20,256 bases of DNA. Source: an uncultured Porphyromonadaceae bacterium. Lineage in GTDB: Bacteria > Bacteroidota > Bacteroidia > Bacteroidales > Muribaculaceae. The stretch is taken from assembly GCA_947176545.1 (NCBI GenBank), contig CAMWRB010000005.1, forward strand, positions 1-20,256, read 5' to 3'. Shown piece by piece: positions 7,582 to 13,973 of this stretch (the stretch's first letter is position 1; each line of letters begins with the position of its first letter). Made by a program: the position numbers and the translations under genes. A model generated the notes under the pieces. It ran no database searches, was not told the DNA's origin, and worked only from the letters and a program-made list of their open reading frames with translations.

Positions 7582-9218
7582 ATAGCGTCTACAAATCGTA
7601 CGACAGCATCTCTGTCGGCTTTGGAGAGTTTTCTGAATTTCTCAATCGAATATCTTGCGTCGGAGTCGGGAGAATATCCATGCCACATGATAGCCTCAAG
7701 TGCGGTTCGGGCGCGGCAGTCGTGGAGTCGGTCGGCGGTCGGTGAGCCTGTCACTTTCTGATGCAGTCCACGACCCCAGAGCGGAGTAGTGCGACACCAG
7801 CCGGTACGGATATCGTTGGCCATATGGAGTTTATGCTGTACCATATCGGTATACGGCCAAATGGTCTGATTGGGGTATCGGGGCAAAGTGTTGTCTGCTG
7901 TGAAGAAGCGTGCCGGGTCCTTGATTTTATCCGGTCCTGTGGTCCATGATGGGCGGTGACAGTAATCACACCCTATCTCTGCGAAGAGCTGACGTCCGCG
8001 TATGACGTCCGGGTCATCGACATCCCTGACGGCAGGTACGGCCAATCCTCTGTGCCATACCATAAAGTCCGTATACTCCTCATCGCTCATCTCGGCATCC
8101 AGGTCCTTGGCCAGAAGATAATTGAGGATGCGCTGTTCGATTGTGCCCTGCCACCATCCTGCATGCCTGTGTTCGGGGTCAATGCGCGCGATATAGCTGT
8201 CAAAGCCCGCATGTACGTCCGGGTCTTTGGAAGAAATCTCGGCGTATGAGCCGGCAGCGTCGAGATAGTGGTATCGGCGGTCTGAGCGGGTGACGTTGGT
8301 GATGTTCCATATAGCGTTGGCTCCGGCGGCATCCTGTAGCGGTCCGCGTGAGAGTGCGTATGTGAAGCGGCGGGCATAGGAGGTGCCGTCACCCTGAAGT
8401 GAATTGGAATATGTGCTGTTCCAGTTACCTCCGGCGTAATAGGCGGGGTTAAGCCCGTTGGGCAGAAATCCATCGGCATCTTCCTGACGGTACTGTGCGA
8501 GGATGGCATCGTCTTCGATGGCGTCAAGCAGTCCGGTACCGTAAATGCCGATTGTGGATTCGAGTCTGACCTCGTATTGTCCCGGAAGCTGATAGCCGTG
8601 ATTGACGACATATATGGCGTCTTTGGGTATTGTCACCTCCGGGTATTGCAACTCGTATGTCTCGCCGTCGTCAAAACGGTTGCCCCATCCATCGGTAGCG
8701 TTAATCCAACGAACAATGACTTTGCTCTCGTCGAGAGGGGCCTTAAAGGGTGCGACAGCGTGTCCCTGAGGCATACCGGCCAGCCAGGGGACGTATGCGT
8801 CAGTCGCGGGGTCATAGACCACCAGCAGACATCCGTTGCCCGGATTGGTGGTATTAAAAGAGCCCTCGGGAATACGCATGCCATGTCCGTAACCCGGGTG
8901 ACAGTGCAGACATGAGGTGCGGAGGTAGACCGGACCCAATCCGGCGCGGACACCGGATTGGTTGGTCATAAAGGGTTTCTCAAAGAGTGCCTCGCCATTC
9001 TTGAACTGTCGGTAGAACCCCTGACGCTCCACAGCGGGAGAGGGTTGCTCAAAAGCATTGGACGTAGATAGATATGTCGTACCCAATTCACCGCCGGCGT
9101 AATACCAGTCTGGTTTGGCGGCCGCTACAGGCTCGTCGTGAATCTCCTCGCTGCATCCGGTCAGCATGACCGGCAACAGGAGAGCTGATATAGTTGATGA
9201 TAAAGTTTTAATTTTCAT
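7578..9218 (-). CDS. Di-haem c-type lipoprotein, DUF1111 / thiol-oxidoreductase-like family
   Basis: The 546-residue product begins MKIKTLSSTISALLLPVMLTGC, a lipoprotein signal with Cys22. This fixes the start at 9218; the frame continues 12 codons upstream to 9254 but those would spoil the signal. Two c-type haem attachment sites are visible: CLHCH (Cys103, Cys106, His107) and CDYCH (Cys417, Cys420, His421). The arrangement, with GRQLFAEIGCDYCHRPSW and a late LWGRGL segment, matches the DUF1111 di-haem family related to MauG/bacterial cytochrome c peroxidases. In many genomes these sit beside imelysin/EfeO-type proteins in iron-uptake loci, as here. A redox role on iron or a peroxidase role is possible; the substrate cannot be read from sequence. 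Confidence 0.9.
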   Translation of the reverse strand: MKIKTLSSTISALLLPVMLTGCSEEIHDEPVAAAKPDWYYAGGELGTTYLSTSNAFEQPSPAVERQGFYRQFKNGEALFEKPFMTNQSGVRAGLGPVYLRTSCLHCHPGYGHGMRIPEGSFNTTNPGNGCLLVVYDPATDAYVPWLAGMPQGHAVAPFKAPLDESKVIVRWINATDGWGNRFDDGETYELQYPEVTIPKDAIYVVNHGYQLPGQYEVRLESTIGIYGTGLLDAIEDDAILAQYRQEDADGFLPNGLNPAYYAGGNWNSTYSNSLQGDGTSYARRFTYALSRGPLQDAAGANAIWNITNVTRSDRRYHYLDAAGSYAEISSKDPDVHAGFDSYIARIDPEHRHAGWWQGTIEQRILNYLLAKDLDAEMSDEEYTDFMVWHRGLAVPAVRDVDDPDVIRGRQLFAEIGCDYCHRPSWTTGPDKIKDPARFFTADNTLPRYPNQTIWPYTDMVQHKLHMANDIRTGWCRTTPLWGRGLHQKVTGSPTADRLHDCRARTALEAIMWHGYSPDSDARYSIEKFRKLSKADRDAVVRFVDAI

Positions 9219-9265
9219 TCCGGATAAATCTTTGTCCGTAATCGGATGTAGCATTTACTATTTTG

Positions 9266-10429
9266 TCATTCGTCAATGAAGATGACATCGTGAGCCTCCT
9301 CAAGAGCCTCTACAAGTGTCGTGCCGGTAGCCTTGACTGCTTCGGCAGCGAGAGTTCCGGTGGCATTTTTGGCAAACGGCTCCGGTATAACCTCAATGGC
9401 CCTGATGGCATCTTGGATTGCCTTGCGCACCTTGTTGTCGATATCCTTATCCTTGGAGCGGATATAGTCGCTGACGGAGGGGTCGCCGCTGCGTGAGCCA
9501 CAGTAGGCATTCCGGATTGAGATGATGTTGTCGACAAAGTCCTCGACAGAATTGAGCGAATAGGGTGATTCGATATAATTCTTATCCTCCTCAGTAGAGC
9601 CGATGTGGGGACGTCCGATTTTGATATTGCCGACTTCGTCCGCTATGTCGATACACCCCTGCAGGATTTCTTCGGTCGCCTCTCTGTAAGTCTTGAAGCG
9701 CGAACCGGCCTGACGTGCGTTTTTCATCTCCCAACCATAATTTTCGTTATAATCCAGCTCCGCCTCTTCGAGGATAGCCTGTTTCTCGGCTGAGATGTTG
9801 TCTGTTCCGGCCCAGCAAGCCTCCAGACATACACACTGCTGACAGAGGTCCTCAGCGACGGCACATAGATATTCGAGTTCCTCGGGAGTATAATCGAGCG
9901 AATGTACGCGTGAGGTGTTGCCGTCGGCTGAAAGCTCGAAGAGAAGATATTCCAGTGAGTGAAAGCCGATAAGGCCATATCCGCCGTTGTTGGTCAGGCT
10001 CCACGGCTTGCCGTTGCGTATATCAGCAAGCAGGCTCTCCATAGCGGCCTTGTCAAGCGGCCATGAGTCGATATGCGGGTCGATGTTATGGGTATTGGCA
10101 GGTCCGAAGAGGAATGCCTCCGACAGTTCCCAGCTCTTTCGCGATTGCTTCCATGCGATACCGGCATTCTCAACATCAGTTGCGGTAAGAGTTCCGGCCT
10201 CATAGTTATCCTTAATGACCTGACAGAGCTTATTAAGTTTGACAGCTGCGTCGGCCATGGCCGAATAGGTAGGCAGCACAGTGTTGTCGACATAGGCAAC
10301 GACCGCTTTCTGAAGGGCTGCTTCTACAGCATCGAGTGTTCCGGGTGTTGGTTCGTCTCCCTTGGAGTCAGAGCATGCCGCCATCAGGGACATGACCGCT
10401 CCGAATAGTAAAAATTTGGTTATCTTCAT
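9266..10429 (-). CDS. Imelysin family lipoprotein (peptidase M75 / IrpA-like)
   Basis: The 387-residue protein starts MKITKFLLFGAVMSLMAACS with a lipobox Cys19. It is largely helical, and the imelysin signature GxHxxE is present as GFHSLE (residues 155-160) within YGLIGFHSLEYLLFE. Imelysin proteins were first called insulin-cleaving peptidases, but many are thought to bind iron or iron complexes in the envelope, with the GxHxxE motif as a metal site. Its place between the porin gene (69 bases away) and the di-haem gene (47 bases away) supports an iron-handling role over general proteolysis. Length and motif position are ordinary for the family. The ligand is inference. Confidence 0.9.
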   Translation of the reverse strand: MKITKFLLFGAVMSLMAACSDSKGDEPTPGTLDAVEAALQKAVVAYVDNTVLPTYSAMADAAVKLNKLCQVIKDNYEAGTLTATDVENAGIAWKQSRKSWELSEAFLFGPANTHNIDPHIDSWPLDKAAMESLLADIRNGKPWSLTNNGGYGLIGFHSLEYLLFELSADGNTSRVHSLDYTPEELEYLCAVAEDLCQQCVCLEACWAGTDNISAEKQAILEEAELDYNENYGWEMKNARQAGSRFKTYREATEEILQGCIDIADEVGNIKIGRPHIGSTEEDKNYIESPYSLNSVEDFVDNIISIRNAYCGSRSGDPSVSDYIRSKDKDIDNKVRKAIQDAIRAIEVIPEPFAKNATGTLAAEAVKATGTTLVEALEEAHDVIFIDE

Positions 10430-10498
10430 ATAGGTGTGTGGTTTTTAAATATTTGCAAACTTTTGATATAGACAGTAATGATACAAGGTGTGCGGTAA

Positions 10499-11839
10499 TT
10501 ACATAAACCATCCGACGTAGGCAACTCCCAGAGAGACGGCAGGCTCGTTGTTGTATGTACTCTTGAGCAATCCGCATGTATATTCTCCCTTAATGATGAC
10601 CTGACGGATAGGGTACCAGTTGAATCCGGCTGAGACCTTGTGACGGCTGCACCATCCGAGTCGGCTGACGCCATCGACACCGGCCATGGAATTATAGCAA
10701 TCGTAACGGCCGAAAAGATAGAATTTCTGTCCGGCTGAGGTAAGGCGCGGTGACAGTGAGAAGAAGTCGTAACCCGCCTCTACTCCCGCACAAAGAGCAT
10801 CACCGGCTATCTCCTGACGCTTGGAGGTGGAATTCTTAGGCATCATTATATTGAAATTGGAGATATGTTTCGAGTCTGTGAGATGTCCCCAGTCGATAAA
10901 ACCGCGGGCGATAAGATTATGCCGGTTATATCCGAAATCAAAGGACAATACGGAGACAGTGCCGCGAATACCGTCATTCTTGGACGAAGTGGTAGGGTAC
11001 AGGGTGTTGCGGAATGAATTGCCGACATATACGCTGACTCCGAGTCTCAGTCCCGGCACCGAGTAATTGTCTACACGACCGGCAAAGGCAAAATTGTTGG
11101 CTATCTTAAACTCGAATGGTGAGGCAGACCCGTCGTGTATCCAGCTCTGATTGCCGAAACGTTCGGAATCGAGTCCCGGCATAAACATAGCCTGATATGC
11201 CCATTTGCCGGCCTGACCCATGACGGTGAGTGAAATCTCGCGCCACGTGCAGGGCATTATGGTATTCTCACCCTCAGGACGATAGACTCCGAAGAACTGA
11301 TTGGGCTCGTGCCGGGCGTTGGTGGCGCCGACCGGTACGACCTGCAGACCGGCTCGCACCTTCAGCTGAGGAAAAAACTCCTTCTGCAGATAGAACTGCT
11401 CAAGACTGACTTCGCCACCGCGTTCCACCTCGGTCTCATATTCGCCGGCTTCCTCGGTCTCAATCTCTACAGCCGCTTCGACACCCCCATGCTCAAACTC
11501 AATCTCCGAAGACATCGACCATCCGCGACCGAAATCATAGCCCAGGTATATCACCACGTGGGGAATATCAAAGCGTCCGTGTCGCTGACCGCTGTACTTG
11601 GCCGGCTCCTTGTAACGGAGATAATTATCGCTGAAAAAATTGTAAGTATATGCCACCTCTCCGTAGCCACCGACGTGAAGCCGTTTCAAAGCCTTGATTT
11701 CCTTTTTCACGCTCTGCACGGCAGCGGAATCGGCCCGCAGCGCAGTCAGGATATTATCTTCCGTATCCTTAGCCACAGCATGAGAAGTGGTTGTCGTCAA
11801 GGTCAGGAGTATAAAAAGGTAAAAAACTGATTTAATCAT
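10499..11839 (-). CDS. Outer-membrane porin-like beta-barrel protein
   Basis: The 446-residue product starts MIKSVFYLFILLTLTTTTSHAVAKD, a cleavable signal peptide, which sets the start at 11839; the frame stays open to 12034 but that stretch contains the promoter and intergenic DNA. After a short coiled stretch (about 30-55, with KKEIKALKRL) comes HVGGYGEVAYTYNF and many alternating aromatic/polar beta-strands (for example HVVIYLGYDFGRGWSMSSEI, LEQFYLQKEFFPQLKVRAG and RLGVSVYVGNSF), ending VSLGVAYVGWFM. This is typical of a phosphate-selective-porin-like or related outer-membrane barrel. It is the first gene of the imelysin/di-haem/CcsA operon and probably supplies the outer-membrane entry or scaffold. 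The solute is unknown. Confidence 0.8.
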   Translation of the reverse strand: MIKSVFYLFILLTLTTTTSHAVAKDTEDNILTALRADSAAVQSVKKEIKALKRLHVGGYGEVAYTYNFFSDNYLRYKEPAKYSGQRHGRFDIPHVVIYLGYDFGRGWSMSSEIEFEHGGVEAAVEIETEEAGEYETEVERGGEVSLEQFYLQKEFFPQLKVRAGLQVVPVGATNARHEPNQFFGVYRPEGENTIMPCTWREISLTVMGQAGKWAYQAMFMPGLDSERFGNQSWIHDGSASPFEFKIANNFAFAGRVDNYSVPGLRLGVSVYVGNSFRNTLYPTTSSKNDGIRGTVSVLSFDFGYNRHNLIARGFIDWGHLTDSKHISNFNIMMPKNSTSKRQEIAGDALCAGVEAGYDFFSLSPRLTSAGQKFYLFGRYDCYNSMAGVDGVSRLGWCSRHKVSAGFNWYPIRQVIIKGEYTCGLLKSTYNNEPAVSLGVAYVGWFM

Positions 11840-11869
11840 TTTGCGGTCGAATAATCTGATTAGACGCTG

Positions 11870-11900
11870 CAAAGTTACAACCCCTCGAATATGACCGCAA
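11870..11900 (-). promoter_or_regulatory. Bacteroidota-type promoter for the porin-imelysin operon
   Basis: Read on the reverse strand, TTG (11900-11898) is followed after 20 bases by TAACTTTG (11877-11870), a full match to the -7 consensus TAnnTTTG with acceptable spacing to a -33 TTG. Transcription would begin a few bases further on, giving a leader of roughly 20-25 bases before the porin ATG at 11839. No recognised Fur-like box was seen. Confidence 0.6.
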
Positions 11901-11974
11901 TACCATAAAATGACCAAAAAAATCACCCTTTCCCAACCGTAGCACAGCCGTTCGCCTCGACAGAAACTCCCGAC

Positions 11975-11990
11975 TACCCGATTTCGGGTA
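11975..11990. promoter_or_regulatory. Perfect inverted repeat TACCCGA-TT-TCGGGTA, candidate operator
   Basis: A perfect seven-base inverted repeat with a two-base centre lies about 75 bases upstream of the porin promoter and about 100 bases upstream of the weak rightward -7 element. In a divergent spacer a terminator is not expected, and there is no T-run, so a dimeric regulator site is the simplest reading. I do not recognise the cognate regulator. Which side it controls is unknown. Confidence 0.45.
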
Positions 11991-12090
11991 TTAATGACAA
12001 TATCAGTGCAACTTTTTGAAGAAATATCCGGCATGAAAGTTTTTTCTCAGTTTTCACACTCTATATAGGGGAGATGTCGTGAAAATTTAT

Positions 12091-12098
12091 TAGATTTG
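12091..12098 (+). promoter_or_regulatory. Weak -7-like element for the vWA-tubulin-protease operon
   Basis: TAGATTTG matches TAnnTTTG and lies 77 bases before the GTG start at 12175, but no TTG is found 19-21 bases upstream. It is the only consensus -7 match I found on this strand in the spacer. Confidence 0.3.
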
Positions 12099-12174
12099 TC
12101 ACAGTTTATCCAACGCTTATATTGAAAACCGGTCACATTATTGCAATGTTGACCATATAATATTACAAGTTCCT

Positions 12175-13944
12175 GTGTTAAAGAAAAATATTATTAAACA
12201 GATTGTGTTGTTGATAGTCGCAACTATCTGTACGTCGGGTGCATTCGCGCAACGCGAAAAGAACTACATATATTTGTTTGATTGCACAGGGTCAATGATA
12301 AAGAACGGGTTATGGGAACCTGCACAATCCGCTTTAGACAACAACATAATGTTGCGGTCATCCATTCCGGGGTCCCGCTTTACAATAATACCGTTCGGTA
12401 ATAACCCATATGAAGTATTTACCTTTAACAACGGAGATTACGCAGCAAATAAGCAAAACCTTGACAATGCGTTTGAAAAATATATAAATCAAGCGAAATA
12501 CACCAACATCTCAGATGTTCTCAAATCCGGATTCAGTCTGGTGGATTCCAAAAAGGATAATGAGATATATCTTTTTACTGACGGGATGCCGAATAATACA
12601 GATTCGCCACAAAGGGTTGCTCAAACTATCAGAGAATGGTGCGCACATCACCGTAACACCAAATTATATTATGTCGCTTTAACCGAGGGTGTCATCAATC
12701 CGGTAATAAAGCAAGCAATCGATGAATGCTCGGATGCAGCTATCGTGCAGTGCGAAAATGGTGTAATTCCGGTAATCACTTCCATTTCCAATGATGTTTA
12801 TACCAACTTAGAGGAATTGGACAGAGGGGTGGAGACATCGTTCAGCATTCCGGGCGACTATAATTTATCTGCAGAATCAAAGGATAATTATTTCGAGGCC
12901 CACATAGCGGGCGGTAAAGCGAGGGATGGTAAATTCACATTAAAAATATCGTCAAAAGAGAACCTGACTACAGACCAATTGCATGAACTCCTGCAGGGTG
13001 GAGAATATGAATTTCCAATTACAGTCCGTAGTTTAGATGAGCGGTTTACAATAGTAAATCCGATTGTCAATGTGCATGTCTCGGACGAGGTTCCGTCGAA
13101 ATTGATTTTGGCAGATGGAGTCGATGAGGTAGTGACAGATGGTGTCAAGTGGTATGATTCGTTTCTTTGGAGCAGCGCAGCTGATGATAAAAAGGTCATA
13201 TGGGATTTAGAGCCTGTGTTCAAAAACGAACTGAGAAATTCCGCTCTTTCACTCAAGTTCAATAAAGGAGAAGGTGAATCGGATGATTTTCAGGCTTGGT
13301 TTAATGGTGAAGCTATAAGAGATGGCCAAACTGTTACGCTCCGTCCAGGCGTACCGGCATTGTTGGAATTACGTTTTAATCACGATGCCACCACCGGTAA
13401 ACGTTATTTCTCTCTGACACCTGCAGGGATTGAGAGTCTCGATTTTATAAACGATACTCCTGCGGAACAGTACCGTGGGACATCGCTCCGTACGGAGTAT
13501 AATGTGGTATGGAATCCGCTCAAAACGTTCTTATGTTGGTTGAGATTCATCTTGCTGGTTGCTTTAATTGTGTGGTTCGCTTTTCTAAAACGAACGATAT
13601 TCCCATCCATTAAATTGAGTAAGATTACAATCACCGGTCCCGGTTCATATTATTCGTCCAAGAAGATAAAAGGCGCTCGTAAAATAATTCTTACAAAAAA
13701 GCGCAAATCGCAAAATATATTTTCCCGAATCTTTACCGGCGAAATCCGGTTTATCAAGGCGGACCATTTCTGCCCCGAATTGTCGATAATTGCAGTCGGA
13801 CGCAAGAAGAAGGTACGCGTTCGTTCCGAAGCAAAATCGCAGAACCCGTGGGAGATTTACCCGACCGTGATTTTCGGACAATACGATAAGGGAACACTGA
13901 CCAATAAGATTTCCAACGACAAATCAGAAATAGAATTCAGTTAA
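12175..13944 (+). CDS. Secreted, membrane-anchored von Willebrand factor A domain protein
   Basis: The 589-residue product starts at GTG 12175 with a signal peptide ending TSGAFAQ near residue 26. A vWA domain begins at once: IYLFDCTGSM supplies a MIDAS-like Asp36-x-Thr38-x-Ser40 (Thr in place of the usual first Ser), Thr110 in KYTNISDVLKSG is a plausible third ligand, and FTDG carries Asp136. Beta-rich extracytoplasmic sequence follows to about 450, then one membrane helix (about 455-474, WLRFILLVALIVWFAFL). A roughly 115-residue basic, beta-rich tail (SKITITGPGSYY to the C-terminus) should face the cytoplasm. The tubulin-like gene starts 29 bases later, so this is probably the membrane anchor or sensor of that system. 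I found no named family for the tail. Composition is AT-richer than the left flank. Confidence 0.85.
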   Translation: MLKKNIIKQIVLLIVATICTSGAFAQREKNYIYLFDCTGSMIKNGLWEPAQSALDNNIMLRSSIPGSRFTIIPFGNNPYEVFTFNNGDYAANKQNLDNAFEKYINQAKYTNISDVLKSGFSLVDSKKDNEIYLFTDGMPNNTDSPQRVAQTIREWCAHHRNTKLYYVALTEGVINPVIKQAIDECSDAAIVQCENGVIPVITSISNDVYTNLEELDRGVETSFSIPGDYNLSAESKDNYFEAHIAGGKARDGKFTLKISSKENLTTDQLHELLQGGEYEFPITVRSLDERFTIVNPIVNVHVSDEVPSKLILADGVDEVVTDGVKWYDSFLWSSAADDKKVIWDLEPVFKNELRNSALSLKFNKGEGESDDFQAWFNGEAIRDGQTVTLRPGVPALLELRFNHDATTGKRYFSLTPAGIESLDFINDTPAEQYRGTSLRTEYNVVWNPLKTFLCWLRFILLVALIVWFAFLKRTIFPSIKLSKITITGPGSYYSSKKIKGARKIILTKKRKSQNIFSRIFTGEIRFIKADHFCPELSIIAVGRKKKVRVRSEAKSQNPWEIYPTVIFGQYDKGTLTNKISNDKSEIEFS

Positions 13945-13973
13945 ATCAAAACAATAATTATCAACATACAACC

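Larger units (their letters stand above)
11840..12174. other. Divergent intergenic region (335 bases) between porin and vWA operons
   Basis: No coding sequence is supported here. It holds the leftward promoter at 11870-11900, a perfect inverted repeat at 11975-11990, and a weak rightward -7-like element at 12091-12098. A small imperfect repeat ACATT-ATTGC-AATGT lies at about 12136-12150. The right two-thirds are AT-rich. The left edge of the AT-rich vWA-tubulin-protease locus falls in this region. Confidence 0.7.

Noticed and set aside
9219..9254. Twelve-codon upstream extension of the di-haem lipoprotein
   Set aside because: It would move the lipobox cysteine to residue 34 and put charged residues ahead of a clean signal sequence starting MKIK.
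11309..11830. 173-codon open frame antisense to the porin gene
   Set aside because: No domain or signal is visible and the opposite strand has a clear signal peptide, beta-strands and promoter.
11840..12034. Upstream extension of the porin reading frame
   Set aside because: The signal peptide begins at 11839 and the extension covers a consensus promoter and the inverted repeat, so it is not coding.
12149..12161. TTGACC followed by TATAAT upstream of the vWA gene, resembling sigma-70 boxes
   Set aside because: The two boxes are separated by only one base, so they cannot act together as a sigma-70 promoter, and Bacteroidota use a different consensus.
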